Assembly (NCBI RefSeq): GCF_024347375.1
Contig: NZ_AP025470.1
Location: 3,348,001 to 3,412,000 of the forward strand
Length of the DNA stretch: 64,000 nt
Origin: Vibrio coralliirubri
Lineage (GTDB): Bacteria; Pseudomonadota; Gammaproteobacteria; Enterobacterales; Vibrionaceae
Direction: 5' to 3'
Shown in pieces: positions 1-22,487 of the stretch. Below the pieces are notes generated by a model that ran no database searches, was not told where the DNA came from, and saw nothing but the letters and a program-made list of their open reading frames with translations. Numbering within the stretch: position 1 is the stretch's first letter; each line of letters starts with the position of its first letter. The translations under genes and the position numbers were made by a program.

Positions 1-2
1 TC

Positions 3-77
3 TCTATTCTAGTTCAAGGCTCAACAATCACTCCTATGATAGAGAAAGCAAAACAAGCAGAGAAAGAGCTAGATTAA
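3..77 (+). CDS. C-terminal end of a probable cation/proton antiporter (partial)
   Basis: Only the last 24 codons are in the window, and the reading frame enters from outside. The tail contains the run LVQGSTITP followed by a short charged end rich in K, E and Q. An LVQG-(S/L)-TI segment near the C-terminus is typical of the last membrane helix of CPA1-type Na+(K+)/H+ antiporters. That is a family memory applied to very few residues, so the product is tentative. A strong terminator hairpin follows 19 bases after the stop, so the gene ends a transcription unit. Confidence 0.4.
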   Translation, partial: SILVQGSTITPMIEKAKQAEKELD

Positions 78-95
78 CACCTAGATAGATCAACC

Positions 96-125
96 AAGGC
101 CGCCTACTTTAGGTGGCCTTTTTTA
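96..125 (+). terminator. Rho-independent terminator of the antiporter-like gene
   Basis: Ten-base arms AAGGCCGCCT and AGGTGGCCTT (one G-T pair) enclose a short loop and run into a row of T residues. It lies directly after the partial gene. Confidence 0.85.
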
Positions 126-594
126 TACCCAATGAAAGTCAAACTCACCAATTCCCACACTGAAGCTATAGCTGAAAGGTATACGTGGAATATAGAACTT
201 ATATCGATATTTGATAGCGCTAGTATTTAAGCAATTGAAAGCATTAATGTGGGTGGCTAGAACTCTTTAAGGAGCTTAAGTCATACAGAGAATTAGTTCT
301 TCTGCCCACTCGCTAGTCTACCCAATAACCCACTCTCAAGTTATATAAGCTTCAATCGAAAGGCTTCACCTTTCACCTGGAAACAAAAGTAACGGGACTC
401 AACGTCTCGCTAGAATAGCGTTAGTTATTAACAGGACTACGGAGCTAGATGAGTGGTGAACAGAAAGCTTTAGCTTTGAACTAAGTCATTAAATACAGCA
501 AGGCTGCACTAAATCAGTGTTCGATAGAGATAGCTAAAGGAACACTTGGTACTTCTAGTGGTACTTCTAGTGATACTTGTAAAAATGACAGGAA
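126..594. other. Intergenic stretch without a recognisable gene
   Basis: No open frame of convincing length or composition is seen on either strand. Near 549-580 there is a short direct repetition of ACTTCTAGTG. The stretch lies at the far, downstream end of the decayed tRNA array described next and may contain older remnants too diverged to recognise. Confidence 0.5.
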
Positions 595-722
595 TAAAAA
601 GCGCTAGCATTTCTGCCGATACGTGCAGACTAGAGTCTTAAATATGGCAAGGCTGGAATGAGCAGGCACTCCGGAGATTCGAGCACGCAGGTGAGCTAGG
701 AGCTCCTAGTTATCCCACATTA
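595..722 (-). pseudogene. Decayed tRNA-Trp unit (most diverged copy) with terminator remnant
   Basis: This stretch keeps the layout of the intact tRNA-Trp unit at 875-987: a run of A, GCTAGCATTTCTGC, a CTAGAG half-arm, then TCTTAAATATGGCA running into the tRNA 3' end. An insertion of about 13 bases splits the hairpin. The tRNA part retains AGATTCGA and CACGCAGG but can no longer form the acceptor or anticodon stems. It is read on the minus strand like the functional copy. Confidence 0.55.
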
Positions 723-743
723 CTTCGTAGAAGCAACAGACGT

Positions 744-862
744 AAAAAAGCCCCAGCATTTCTGCTGAGGCTTAGTATATAGAAGGGTTGGAGGTTTAGA
801 CTCTCAACACGCGCGGTTTTGGTAAGTCGGAGAATCCGCTGCTTAACTAATGGCGTATATTG
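744..862 (-). pseudogene. Decayed tRNA-Trp unit (middle copy) with terminator hairpin
   Basis: A hairpin built on CAGCATTTCTGCTG beside six A residues (a minus-strand terminator) precedes a tRNA-like stretch at about 781-862. That stretch keeps CAACACGCG and AATCCGCTGCT of tRNA-Trp. Small insertions between these blocks break the anticodon arm, and the acceptor stem no longer pairs. It looks like a tandem copy of the tRNA-Trp gene that has lost function. Confidence 0.7.
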
Positions 863-874
863 GATTCAGAAAGC

Positions 875-905
875 AAAAAGGCTCTAGCATTTCTGCTAGA
901 GCCTT
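875..905 (-). terminator. Terminator of the rrn1-tRNA-Asp-tRNA-Trp transcript
   Basis: Arms GGCTCTAGCA and TGCTAGAGCC enclose a tight loop. On the minus strand the hairpin is followed by five T residues. It lies just beyond the 3' end of tRNA-Trp. Confidence 0.85.
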
Positions 906-910
906 AAATA

Positions 911-987
<77 letters not shown>

Positions 988-1011
988 AAAACTTTCATTA
1001 CTTCAGATTCG

Positions 1012-1036
1012 AAAAAACCTCGCACTAGGCGAGGTT
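1012..1036 (-). terminator. Hairpin between tRNA-Asp and tRNA-Trp
   Basis: Arms CCTCGC and GCGAGG enclose loop ACTAG. On the minus strand a run of six T follows. It sits between the two tRNA genes, so it would end most transcripts after tRNA-Asp or allow partial read-through into tRNA-Trp. Confidence 0.75.
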
Positions 1037-1046
1037 ATCGAATAAG

Positions 1047-1123
1047 TGGCGGAGTGGACGGGACTCGAACCCGCGACCCCCGGCGTGACAGGCCGGTATT
1101 CTAACCAACTGAACTACCACTCC
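1047..1123 (-). tRNA. tRNA-Asp(GTC)
   Basis: A full cloverleaf on the minus strand: acceptor stem GGAGTGG/CCACTCC, anticodon GTC in loop CTGTCAC, and encoded CCA. It lies just after the 5S gene of the first rRNA operon, with a perfect 7-bp hairpin (1134-1153) in the spacer that could be a processing signal. Confidence 0.97.
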
Positions 1124-1164
1124 GCAGTGGAATACTTGTCGTCGCTGACAAGTGTTCAAATTTA

Positions 1165-1284
1165 AAGCCTGGCGATGTCCTACTCTCACATGGGGAAGCC
1201 CCACACTACCATCGGCGCTATTGTGTTTCACTTCTGAGTTCGGCATGGAATCAGGTGGGTCCACAATGCTATGGTCGCCAAGCA
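1165..1284 (-). rRNA. rrf: 5S ribosomal RNA, operon rrn1
   Basis: About 120 bases on the minus strand with terminal stem TGCTTGGCG/CGCCAGGC and the conserved core CCGAACTCAGAAGTGAAA. It lies after the 23S gene and before tRNA-Asp. Confidence 0.96.
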
Positions 1285-1382
1285 AATTTTAAAATTCGGA
1301 AAACTGATTTAAAAGTCTATCTCTTCAAACTCATTCAAGCGTTTGGTATTTCTTTGAGTCCACAAAACCCCTTGGGTGTTGT

Positions 1383-4276
<2,894 letters not shown>

Positions 4277-4509
4277 ATACAACCCGAAAGGGTCTTAGTG
4301 TATGGCAACTAACCAAGGTTTTTGGTTGTCATTAAGAAGGGTTAATTCTCAATGACTGTTTGCCGGACTCAATTGTGATTCAAACAAGTTTGAATCGAAT
4401 ACAAGACACTTGAATGTGTTTGTTGTGTTTATCTAATGAAAGATAAACATTGAGAACTTTTAAATTTGATTGAATTACTCGTAAGTAATCAATCAGTCAG
4501 CTTTCCAAA

Positions 4510-4522
4510 TTGTTAAAGAGCA
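4510..4522 (-). promoter_or_regulatory. boxA antitermination site in the rrn1 16S-23S spacer
   Basis: On the minus strand this reads TGCTCTTTAACAA, the classical rRNA boxA recognised by NusB/S10. The rest of this 353-base spacer carries no tRNA gene. Confidence 0.85.
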
Positions 4523-4629
4523 TAAAGCAAAAAGCTTTAATCAATAACTTACGTTATTAATTAAAGCTCTGGCTTTAACTAAATCTAAACCATCAATCTG
4601 TGTGGGTACTCATCGTGCATATCTTCGTA

Positions 4630-6184
<1,555 letters not shown>

Positions 6185-6447
6185 AAGATTTTATCGGCTC
6201 AATGAATACTGACTTCAAAACTACAAAAAGTAATTCTAAAGCTATTATCTTCCCAACAGAAAGATAATGAATTGACTGTGCCAAATACTTTCTTTCTACA
6301 AGAGAAAGTAGTTATTCGTATTGGTCACTCAGTTCATTGAAACCAAAGTTGATTCCGAGGAATCTGTTTTACTTCTCTTAATAAAAAGGGAAGATAAAAC
6401 GTTTTGATATTCATCAACGAGTGCCCACACAGATTGATAGGTTTAAA

Positions 6448-6460
6448 TTGTTAAAGAGCT
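6448..6460 (-). promoter_or_regulatory. boxA antitermination site in the rrn1 leader
   Basis: AGCTCTTTAACAA on the minus strand, one base off the standard rRNA boxA, located between the promoter and 16S. Confidence 0.75.
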
Positions 6461-6496
6461 TTGCTTTCAGCGCCTTAGCACTTAAGCAGGACGCGT

Positions 6497-6524
6497 ATAA
6501 TACGCTTTCCACTTTGAAAGTCAA
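6497..6524 (-). promoter_or_regulatory. rrn1 P1 promoter
   Basis: On the minus strand: -35 TTGACT, 16-base spacer, -10 TATTAT, then a GC-rich start region ACGCGTCC. An A/T-rich stretch lies directly upstream like an UP element. The 16-base spacing and GC discriminator are hallmarks of growth-rate-controlled rRNA promoters. It lies between the 5S of rrn2 and the 16S of rrn1, so each operon has its own promoter. Confidence 0.88.
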
Positions 6525-6558
6525 CATAAAATACTAAGAAAACTTAGAACTCTATGGT

Positions 6559-6584
6559 GACTTGTCTATTTAATAGACAAAGTC
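6559..6584 (-). terminator. Hairpin after the rrn2 5S gene
   Basis: An almost perfect inverted repeat built on GACTT(T)GTCTATT lies 9 bases past the 5S gene. On the minus strand it is followed by a second small hairpin CTAAG-TTTT-CTTAG and TATTTTAT. Together they may end or process the rrn2 transcript just before the rrn1 promoter. Confidence 0.5.
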
Positions 6585-6592
6585 GAAATTTA

Positions 6593-6712
6593 AAGCCTGG
6601 CGATGTCCTACTCTCACATGGGGAAGCCCCACACTACCATCGGCGCTATTGTGTTTCACTTCTGAGTTCGGCATGGAATCAGGTGGGTCCACAATGCTAT
6701 GGTCGCCAAGCA
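6593..6712 (-). rRNA. rrf: 5S ribosomal RNA, operon rrn2
   Basis: Identical in sequence to the rrn1 5S gene over its length, with the same terminal stem and conserved core. Confidence 0.96.
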
Positions 6713-6809
6713 AATTTTAAAATTCGGAAAACTGATTTAAAAGTCTATCTCTTCAAACTCATTCAAGGTCTGGTCTTTCTTTGAGTCCACAAAACCCCTT
6801 GGGTGTTGT

Positions 6810-9703
<2,894 letters not shown>

Positions 9704-9934
9704 ATACAACCCGAAAGGGTCTTAGTGTATGGCAACTAACCAAGGTTTTTGGTTGTCATCAAGAAGGGTTAATTCTTAATGACTGTGCCGGACTCAATTG
9801 TGATTCAAACAAGTTTGAATCGAATACAAGACACTTGAATGTGTTTGTTGTGTTTATCTAATGAAAGATAAACATTGAGAACTTTTAAATTTGATTGAAT
9901 TACTCGTAAGTAATCAATCAGTCAGCTTTCCAAA

Positions 9935-9947
9935 TTGTTAAAGAGCT
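9935..9947 (-). promoter_or_regulatory. boxA antitermination site in the rrn2 16S-23S spacer
   Basis: AGCTCTTTAACAA on the minus strand, just downstream of tRNA-Ala and upstream of the 23S 5' end. Confidence 0.75.
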
Positions 9948-10001
9948 TGATTCAATAAATTGAACCATTTTTAAAGACTCTCTTAAGAGAATACTTAAAG
10001 A

Positions 10002-10077
10002 TGGTGGAGCTATGCGGGATCGAACCGCAGACCTCCTGCGTGCAAGGCAGGCGCTCTCCCAGCTGAGCTATAGCCCC
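10002..10077 (-). tRNA. tRNA-Ala(TGC)
   Basis: Cloverleaf with acceptor GGGGCTA/TAGCTCC, anticodon TGC in loop CTTGCAC, and encoded CCA. It is the second tRNA of the rrn2 spacer, in the common Ile-Ala order. Confidence 0.97.
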
Positions 10078-10091
10078 ATCTAGGTCGATAT

Positions 10092-10168
10092 TGGTGGGTC
10101 TGAGTGGACTTGAACCACCGACCTCCCGCTTATCAGGCGAGCGCTCTAACCAGCTGAGCTACAGACCC
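10092..10168 (-). tRNA. tRNA-Ile(GAT)
   Basis: Acceptor GGGTCTG/CAGACCC, anticodon GAT in loop CTGATAA, and encoded CCA. It is the first tRNA after 16S in the rrn2 spacer. Confidence 0.97.
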
Positions 10169-10235
10169 AATATCGTCTCTTAACTTTTCTAAACCTAATC
10201 AATCTGTGTGGGTACTCATCAAAGATATCTTCGTA

Positions 10236-11790
<1,555 letters not shown>

Positions 11791-12053
11791 AAGATTTTGT
11801 CGACTCAACGAATACTGACTTCAAAACTAATATTCATGTAAACATGAACATGTAATTCTAAAGCTATTACCATTCCAACAGAATGGTAATGAATTGACTG
11901 TGCCAAATAACCCCTCTCTATAAAGAAAGTAATTATTCGTATTGGTCACTCAGTTCATTGAAATCAATTTTGATTCCGAAGAATCTCTTTTATCTAACGA
12001 TAAAACGTTTTGATATTCATCAACGAGTGCCCACACAGATTGATAGGTTTAAA

Positions 12054-12066
12054 TTGTTAAAGAGCT
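12054..12066 (-). promoter_or_regulatory. boxA antitermination site in the rrn2 leader
   Basis: AGCTCTTTAACAA on the minus strand, between the P1 promoter and the 16S gene. Confidence 0.75.
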
Positions 12067-12102
12067 TTGCTTTCAGTGCCTTAGCACTCAAGCAGGACGC
12101 GT

Positions 12103-12130
12103 ATAATACGCTTTCTACTTTGAAAGTCAA
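12103..12130 (-). promoter_or_regulatory. rrn2 P1 promoter
   Basis: Same elements as the rrn1 promoter: TTGACT, 16-base spacer, TATTAT, GC-rich start region, and A/T-rich upstream element. The surrounding bases are nearly identical to the rrn1 promoter, showing the intergenic unit was copied with the operon. Confidence 0.88.
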
Positions 12131-12164
12131 CATAAAATACTAAGAAAACTTAGAACTCTATGGT

Positions 12165-12190
12165 GACTTGTCTATTTAATAGACAAAGTC
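12165..12190 (-). terminator. Hairpin after the rrn3 5S gene
   Basis: Same inverted repeat as at 6559-6584, located 7 bases past the 5S gene of rrn3 and upstream of the rrn2 promoter. Confidence 0.5.
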
Positions 12191-12197
12191 GAAATCA

Positions 12198-12317
12198 AAG
12201 CCTGGCGATGTCCTACTCTCACATGGGGAAGCCCCACACTACCATCGGCGCTATTGTGTTTCACTTCTGAGTTCGGCATGGAATCAGGTGGGTCCACAAT
12301 GCTATGGTCGCCAAGCA
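12198..12317 (-). rRNA. rrf: 5S ribosomal RNA, operon rrn3
   Basis: Same core and terminal stem as the other two 5S genes. The spacer between it and the 23S gene carries an extra hairpin at 12319-12360 that the other operons lack. Confidence 0.96.
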
Positions 12318-12318
12318 A

Positions 12319-12360
12319 ATTTTGCTTTTACTTTCAGTTTTTAAAAAACTGAAGGCAAAA
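12319..12360 (-). repeat. Extra hairpin in the rrn3 23S-5S spacer
   Basis: Nested inverted repeats (TTTTGC with GCAAAA, and TTCAGTTTTT with AAAAAACTGAA) replace the shorter spacer seen in rrn1 and rrn2. Confidence 0.7.
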
Positions 12361-12451
12361 TAATCTGGAAAACTGTATTTAAAAGTCTATCTCTTCAAAC
12401 TCATTCAAGGTCTGGTCTTTCTTTGAGTCCACAAAACCCCTTGGGTGTTGT

Positions 12452-15345
<2,894 letters not shown>

Positions 15346-15592
15346 ATACAACCCGAAAGGGTCTTAGTGTATGGCAACTAACCAAGGTTTTTGGTTGTCA
15401 TTAAGAAGGGTTAATTCTCAATGACTGTTTGCCGGACTCAATTGTGATTCAAACAAGTTTGAATCGAATACAAGACACTTGAATGTGTTTGTTGTGTTTA
15501 TACTGTTCTTATTAAATAAGAGCAGATAAACATTGAGAACTTTTAAATTTGATTTAAATAACTTCGTTATTTAAATCAGTCAGCTTTCCAAA

Positions 15593-15605
15593 TTGTTAAA
15601 GAGCT
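15593..15605 (-). promoter_or_regulatory. boxA antitermination site in the rrn3 16S-23S spacer
   Basis: AGCTCTTTAACAA on the minus strand, downstream of tRNA-Glu and upstream of 23S. Confidence 0.75.
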
Positions 15606-15659
15606 TGATTCAATAAATTGAACCATTTTTAAAAACACTTAAATAAATGTGCTTAAAGA

Positions 15660-15735
15660 TGGTATCCCGTAGGGGAGTCGAACCCCTGTTACCGCCGTGA
15701 AAGGGCGGTGTCCTAGGCCTCTAGACGAACGGGAC
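15660..15735 (-). tRNA. tRNA-Glu(TTC)
   Basis: Acceptor GTCCCGT/ACGGGAT (one G-T pair), anticodon TTC in loop CTTTCAC, and encoded CCA. It is the only tRNA of the rrn3 spacer. Confidence 0.97.
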
Positions 15736-15800
15736 ATAGGTTACTCTTAACTGTTTAAACGTATCAATCTGTGTGGGTACTCATCGTGCATATCTTCGTA

Positions 15801-17355
<1,555 letters not shown>

Positions 17356-17588
17356 AAGATTTTGTCGACTCAACGAATACTGACTTCAAAACTACTATGT
17401 AATTTTAAAGCTATTACCATTCCAACAGAATGGTAATGAATTGACTGTGCCGATTAACTACAAGTAGTTAAACGTATTGGTCACTCAGTTCATTGAAATC
17501 AATTTTGATTCCGAAGAATCTGTTTTATCTAACGATAAAACGTTTTGATATTCATCAACGAGTGCCCACACAGATTGATAGGTTTAAA

Positions 17589-17601
17589 TTGTTAAAGAGC
17601 T
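17589..17601 (-). promoter_or_regulatory. boxA antitermination site in the rrn3 leader
   Basis: AGCTCTTTAACAA on the minus strand, between promoter and 16S. Confidence 0.75.
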
Positions 17602-17641
17602 TCTCTTCGTTGTGACTTACATCACTTCGGAAGAGGCGGCT

Positions 17642-17669
17642 ATTCTAGCGATTTAATTCTCAGTGTCAA
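17642..17669 (-). promoter_or_regulatory. rrn3 proximal promoter
   Basis: Minus strand: -35 TTGACA, 16-base spacer, -10 TAGAAT, and GC-rich start region AGCCGCC. A second rRNA-type promoter lies about 150 bases upstream. Confidence 0.85.
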
Positions 17670-17789
17670 ACACTTTTGAAAATTAATTTCTACTTTCTAA
17701 AAGTAGAAGCGAATTATCGCTTAAAGCTAGTTGCCTAACTAACATTCTGCGCTGAAGCCTTGTGGCGTCTGCCGTGTCAGTGAGGCGGC

Positions 17790-17817
17790 ATTATAGAGAT
17801 GTTCATCACATTGGCAA
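17790..17817 (-). promoter_or_regulatory. rrn3 distal promoter
   Basis: Minus strand: -35 TTGCCA, 16-base spacer, -10 TATAAT, start region GCCGCC, preceded by an A/T-rich UP-like stretch (about 17818-17850). With the proximal promoter it gives rrn3 tandem promoters, whereas only one is evident for rrn1 and rrn2. Confidence 0.85.
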
Positions 17818-17924
17818 GTGTTTATTAAAGAAAAATGCAAAAATAACGGTTACATGACGAATAAACACTCAAAGCTTTATTTATGCAACTTTAACTACAA
17901 AGTAACTACACAATAACCACAGAC

Positions 17925-17933
17925 TTATCCACA
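17925..17933 (+). promoter_or_regulatory. Consensus DnaA box upstream of rrn3
   Basis: TTATCCACA, a perfect match to the strong DnaA box, in the otherwise gene-free stretch between the distal rrn3 promoter and the cysH terminator. A single 9-mer can occur by chance, so function is uncertain. Confidence 0.4.
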
Positions 17934-17961
17934 ACCGCTCTAATTTTATCCCCTAGAAACT

Positions 17962-17989
17962 AAAAAAGCTGCCTAATGGCAGCTTTTTA
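17962..17989 (-). terminator. Terminator of the cysJIH operon
   Basis: Arms AAAAAAGCTGCC and GGCAGCTTTTT give a hairpin with T runs on either strand. It lies 13 bases beyond the cysH stop codon. Confidence 0.88.
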
Positions 17990-18002
17990 AATAGCAATGA
18001 GT

Positions 18003-18779
18003 CTAAATCCCAGAACCATATTGCTCTCCATCATCTTCATGGAGACCACATTCGCGTTTCAGCCCATTAAAACGAGTTTCCTCTTCAGTCATACCCGGTT
18101 CCCACTTCTTAGTTGTATGTGTATCTCCAACAGAAAGGTAACCCTGCTCTCGAAGCGGGTGATAACCGAGACCATGCTCTTCTAGGTAATAGTGAACATC
18201 TTTATTCGTCCAATCGATTACCGGCAAAAATTTAAACACACCATTTTGGATAGATAAGATTGGCAAGTTTGCACGCGATTGAGATTGCTCTCTTCTTAAA
18301 CCGGAAAACCATGTCCCAGCCTCGAGCTCATCTAGCGCTCTTCTCATCGGTTCAACTTTATTAAGCTTGTTGTACTTCTCTATCCCTTCTATACCTTGAT
18401 CCCAAAGTTTTCCATATTGCGCTTCTTGCCAATTAGGGCTCTGTTGGGCGCGAAAGACTTGAAGGTTTAGAGTCAACTTCTTACTTAACTCATCGATAAA
18501 GCGATAGGTCTCAGGAAATAGATACCCTGTGTCCGTCAGAATAACCGGAATATCTGGTTTTGCTTGAGTCACTAAGTGCAGCATTAATGCGGCTTGAATG
18601 CCGAAACTTGAAGAAACAACATGTGATCCTTCCAAGTTTTCTAATGCCCATTTAACTCTTTCTAATGCTGTTAGCTGTTCTAACTCAGCATTAATTTGGC
18701 CAAGACGAAGTATTTGCTCCGTCTTAGTCAATGCGAGTAGCTCTGCTAACTTCAATTTTGAAGCGACAGAATTATGCAT
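18003..18779 (-). CDS. cysH: Phosphoadenosine phosphosulfate (PAPS) reductase
   Basis: CysH reduces PAPS to sulfite with thioredoxin electrons, in the cytoplasm, the step before sulfite reductase in cysteine synthesis. The 258-residue protein has the N-type PP-loop region [10 protein letters not shown] (about 56-65), DTGYLFPET, the [10 protein letters not shown] segment and the C-terminal active-site motif ECGLH at about residue 244. The extra cysteine pairs that hold a 4Fe-4S cluster in APS reductases are absent, so the PAPS-specific form is indicated. It is the last gene of cysJIH; its start overlaps the end of cysI by 8 bases and has a good AGAGGGA ribosome site. Confidence 0.96.
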   Translation of the reverse strand: MHNSVASKLKLAELLALTKTEQILRLGQINAELEQLTALERVKWALENLEGSHVVSSSFGIQAALMLHLVTQAKPDIPVILTDTGYLFPETYRFIDELSKKLTLNLQVFRAQQSPNWQEAQYGKLWDQGIEGIEKYNKLNKVEPMRRALDELEAGTWFSGLRREQSQSRANLPILSIQNGVFKFLPVIDWTNKDVHYYLEEHGLGYHPLREQGYLSVGDTHTTKKWEPGMTEEETRFNGLKRECGLHEDDGEQYGSGI

Positions 18780-20499
18780 GCAGATCCCTCTTGGAAATGA
18801 TCACCTCTTCGATGATGCCAGCTCGGATTGTAAAATCACCGAACCCTTCATTGTCGTTGCGTTCTGTAGCCCAACGTCCCACCAGCGCATCAATCTCTTC
18901 TAAGATCTGAGCTGATGTGATGTTCTCTTTATACATCTTAGGAATACGAGTTCCGGCCTTGTTGCCACCTAGGTGCATGTTGTAACGCCCCGGAGCCTTA
19001 CCCACTAAACCAAGTTCAGCCAACATTGCACGACCACAACCATTTGGACAACCTGTGATTCGAAGGATGATGTTATCTTCTTCTGGTAATCCATGTTTTT
19101 TCAGAATGTCTTCAACATCCGTTACAAACTCAGGAAGAAAGCGCTCAGCTTCTGCCATTGCTAAAGGACATGTTGGGAAAGCCACACACGCCATTGAGTT
19201 TTTACGTTGCTCTGAAACAGCATCGTCCATCAAGCCATATTGACGCGCCAGTTTTTCAATCTTGGCCTTTTGACTCGTCGACACACCCGCAACAATTAGG
19301 TTTTGGTTTGCAGTCATGCGGAAGTCACCTTTGTGGATCTTCGCTATTTCAGCAACACCTGTTTTCAGAGCTTTACCCGGAAAATCAAGTAAACGACCAT
19401 TCTCGATGAATAACGCTAAGTGGTGCTTACCATCAATGCCTTCCGCCCAACCAATGCGATCACCACGGCCAGTAAACTCATAAGGTCGGCTTTCAGAAAA
19501 TTCTACGCCTGCACGCTTTTCTACTTCTGCTTTGAATACATCAATACCAACACGGTCTAGTGTGTATTTGGTTTTTGCATTCTTACGGTTTGAACGGTTA
19601 CCCCAGTCACGCTGAGTCGTTACCACCGCAGCTGCTACATCTAACGTTTTATCTAATGGCACAAAACCAAAATCATCAGCTTTACGTGCATAAGTAGAGG
19701 TATCACCGTGTGTCATCGCTAAACCGCCACCAACTAACACGTTAAAGCCCACCAGCTTTCCGTCTTCAGCAATAGCAACAAAGTTAAGATCGTTAGCATG
19801 AACGTCCACATCATTTTGCGGAGGAATGACAACCGTCGTCTTGAACTTACGCGGTAGGTAGTTGCTACCAAGGATAGGTTCTTCATCCGTTGTTTCTAGC
19901 TTTTCTCCATCTAACCATATTTCTGCATAAGCACGAGTCTTCGGTAATAGATGTTCACTGATCTTTTTCGCCCACTCGTAAGCTTCCTGATGAAGTTCAG
20001 ACTCAACCGGGTTTGTCGTACACAAAACATTTCGGTTTACATCACCCGCTGTCGCAATGGAATCAATGCCAATGCTATTTAGCGTTTGGTGCATCAACTT
20101 AATGTTCGGCTTCAAGACACCGTGGAACTGAAACGTTTGACGAGTTGTTAGACGAATTGAACCGTAAGAGGTACTTTCGTCTGCGAACTTATCAATCGCC
20201 AACCACTGCTTAGGGGTAATGATGCCACCAGGCATACGAGCACGAAGCATTACGTTGTGTAACGGTTCGAGCTTTTGCTTGGTACGTTCGTTACGAATAT
20301 CACGGTCGTCTTGTTGATACATACCGTGGAAACGAATCAACTGAAAGTTATCAGCAGTAAAGCCACCTGTTATGCGGTCTTGGAGATCTTGTTCAATCGT
20401 ACCGCGTAGGTTATTACTTTCACGCTTAAGACGCTCATTGTCAGCCAAAGGTCCAAGTACTTGACCTAGCACTTCTTGCTCTATTACTTGCTTGCTCAT
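18772..20499 (-). CDS. cysI: Sulfite reductase hemoprotein beta subunit
   Basis: CysI reduces sulfite to sulfide at a siroheme-4Fe-4S centre, using electrons from CysJ. The 575-residue length is normal. The cluster ligands are visible as CVAFPTC (about residues 440-446) and GCPNGCG (about 482-488), and the N-terminal half has the [12 protein letters not shown] substrate/siroheme segment. The start ATG shares one base with the cysJ stop (TAATG), so translation is coupled, and an AAGGG site lies about 10 bases upstream. Middle gene of the cysJIH operon. Confidence 0.97.
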   Translation of the reverse strand: MSKQVIEQEVLGQVLGPLADNERLKRESNNLRGTIEQDLQDRITGGFTADNFQLIRFHGMYQQDDRDIRNERTKQKLEPLHNVMLRARMPGGIITPKQWLAIDKFADESTSYGSIRLTTRQTFQFHGVLKPNIKLMHQTLNSIGIDSIATAGDVNRNVLCTTNPVESELHQEAYEWAKKISEHLLPKTRAYAEIWLDGEKLETTDEEPILGSNYLPRKFKTTVVIPPQNDVDVHANDLNFVAIAEDGKLVGFNVLVGGGLAMTHGDTSTYARKADDFGFVPLDKTLDVAAAVVTTQRDWGNRSNRKNAKTKYTLDRVGIDVFKAEVEKRAGVEFSESRPYEFTGRGDRIGWAEGIDGKHHLALFIENGRLLDFPGKALKTGVAEIAKIHKGDFRMTANQNLIVAGVSTSQKAKIEKLARQYGLMDDAVSEQRKNSMACVAFPTCPLAMAEAERFLPEFVTDVEDILKKHGLPEEDNIILRITGCPNGCGRAMLAELGLVGKAPGRYNMHLGGNKAGTRIPKMYKENITSAQILEEIDALVGRWATERNDNEGFGDFTIRAGIIEEVIISKRDLHA

Positions 20500-22364
20500 T
20501 AGTACACATCCCTTTGGTAACGTTTCGCTTTACGTAAATCATTAATATATTGTTCAGCTTGTTCGCGGCTCTGGTTGCCATGTTTTTCCGCTATCGTAAC
20601 TAATGCTTCATGGACATCTTTCGCCATTCGAGTCGCATCGCCACAGACATAGAGGTACGCGCCTTCTTGCAGCCATTGCCAAACCTGCTCTGCTTGTTCG
20701 ATTAAACGGTCTTGAACATAAACCTTTTCTTTTTGGTCACGGCTAAAGGCAACATCTAGCTTAGTTAGCGCGCCAGACTTGAGGTACTTTTGCCATTCAA
20801 CTTGGTATAAGAAATCTTGAGTAAAGGTACGGTCACCAAAGAACAACCAGCTTTTGCCTTCAGCATCATTGTTTTCACGCTCTTGAACGAAACTGCGGAA
20901 AGGTGCGATACCTGTACCCGGGCCAACCATGATGATTGGTGTATTGTCGTCTTGTGGTAGCTTGAAGTTATTGTTGTTCTCTACAAACACCTTCACTTCG
21001 CCACCTTCTTCAAGGCGCTGAGCCAAAAAGCTTGATGCTCCACCTAAGCGAGACTCTTCACCTTTTTGGTATTCAACCAGACCAACCGTTAAGTGAACTT
21101 CTTCATCTACTTCGGCTTGGCTTGATGCAATAGAATAGAGGCGTGGAGTCAGCTTACGTAACAGGCCAATTAACTCATCAGCCGATAGCTTGGTTTTCTT
21201 TTCAGCGAGTACATCGACGATTTGTGTATTACCCGCATATTCACGAAGCTTGTCTTTATCTTCCACCAGCTTGATTAACTTCTTGCTGCCCGATAACTCA
21301 GCAAACTTAGTCACAAGTTGAGGGTTTGAAGTGGTAATCTCAAATTTACTCACTAACGCACTATGGATAGATAGATTGTCACCATCGACATCGACACTTT
21401 CGATACCCGATAACCCAACCTTAGAAAGAATCTGATTCGCGAGTTCTGAGCTGTTTTCATACCATACGCCTAGCGCATCGCCGGGTTGGTAGGTAATGCC
21501 AGATTCATCAAGATCGATCTCGATATGACGAACATCTTTACCCGAGTCACGACCCGTGATCTTTTGACTGGTTAATAGTGTCGCTGTATATGGATTTTGT
21601 TTGGTGTATTGCGAATGGCCGACACCTGCTTGACCTACTGGTAACTGAACGATATCAGCCTCAGCACCTGTCGATAGCGTTTCTTGAACTTGTGATAACG
21701 CTTTAGCGCGCCATTCCGTTGCTAACTCTTCGTAATCAACATCACAATCAAGGCGATCGACAAACGATTTCGCACCAAGCTTAGCGAGGAAGTTATCGAA
21801 GTCTTTAGCCGTTTGGCAGAAGAACTCATAGCTTGAGTCACCTAAACCAATCACACCGTATTGTAGGTTTGATAATTTTGGCGCTTTCTTCGATTGAAGG
21901 AATTCATGCAACTCAATCGCGTTATCAGGGGCTTCGCCCTCACCATTGGTTGAAGCGACGAAAATGACGTGAGTCTCTTTGGCTAAGTTCTTACCTTTAT
22001 AATCACTCGCATCGAAAAGCTCGACCGCGATTCCTAAGGCCTTGGCTTCTGCCTCGAGCGATTCAGCGACGCCTTTAGCATTGCCTGTTTGAGAAGCGAA
22101 GATAATGCTGAGCTTGCCTGCTGGCTTAGCCGCTACTGCAGCGGCCGCTTGAGCGATTGGCGCAGCAGCACCGACAGGCTGAGCTTGGCTCACTCCCCAA
22201 AGGTAGCCACTGACCCATGCCAGTTGCTGTGAAGACAGTTCAGAAACAGTTTGCTGAAGATGACCCAATTGTTGGTCATTAAGTGGTGCTGCTAGCCCAG
22301 GTAACTCATTAGCCCCAGACTGTGCATTATTGTTTTGTGAAGACTCTTTCTTATTTAAAGACAT
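20499..22364 (-). CDS. cysJ: Sulfite reductase flavoprotein alpha subunit
   Basis: CysJ takes electrons from NADPH through FAD and FMN to CysI. Domains in order: an N-terminal tail of about 85 residues, flavodoxin domain (about 85-235, [15 protein letters not shown]), FAD-binding reductase domain (RLYSIASS) and NADPH domain ([12 protein letters not shown], ending in DVY as usual). The frame is open to an upstream ATG at 22385, but the ATG at 22364 (MSLNKKE) is preferred because AGGGA lies about 10 bases in front of it, while the upstream ATG has none close by. First gene of cysJIH. The A/T-rich stretch at 22386-22480 is where a CysB-controlled promoter would lie, but no clear site was identified. 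Confidence 0.95.
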   Translation of the reverse strand: MSLNKKESSQNNNAQSGANELPGLAAPLNDQQLGHLQQTVSELSSQQLAWVSGYLWGVSQAQPVGAAAPIAQAAAAVAAKPAGKLSIIFASQTGNAKGVAESLEAEAKALGIAVELFDASDYKGKNLAKETHVIFVASTNGEGEAPDNAIELHEFLQSKKAPKLSNLQYGVIGLGDSSYEFFCQTAKDFDNFLAKLGAKSFVDRLDCDVDYEELATEWRAKALSQVQETLSTGAEADIVQLPVGQAGVGHSQYTKQNPYTATLLTSQKITGRDSGKDVRHIEIDLDESGITYQPGDALGVWYENSSELANQILSKVGLSGIESVDVDGDNLSIHSALVSKFEITTSNPQLVTKFAELSGSKKLIKLVEDKDKLREYAGNTQIVDVLAEKKTKLSADELIGLLRKLTPRLYSIASSQAEVDEEVHLTVGLVEYQKGEESRLGGASSFLAQRLEEGGEVKVFVENNNNFKLPQDDNTPIIMVGPGTGIAPFRSFVQERENNDAEGKSWLFFGDRTFTQDFLYQVEWQKYLKSGALTKLDVAFSRDQKEKVYVQDRLIEQAEQVWQWLQEGAYLYVCGDATRMAKDVHEALVTIAEKHGNQSREQAEQYINDLRKAKRYQRDVY

Positions 22365-22487
22365 GGTCACGACATCCCTAATCATTGCGTGACGATAGAT
22401 TAACCACTCCTTTTAATAACAAGAAAGAATAGAAAAGTATGTTTTATAACTTTTTGGAAGTAAAAACCGATTGAAACGTAAATTGTC

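Noticed and set aside
126..594. Further decayed tRNA genes (for example around 247-310)
   Set aside because: Only vague resemblance to arms of a tRNA; no shared hairpin or ordered blocks as in the supported copies.
4277..4629. Possible tRNA in the rrn1 16S-23S spacer
   Set aside because: No cloverleaf or T-loop motif is found; only boxA and A/T-rich sequence.
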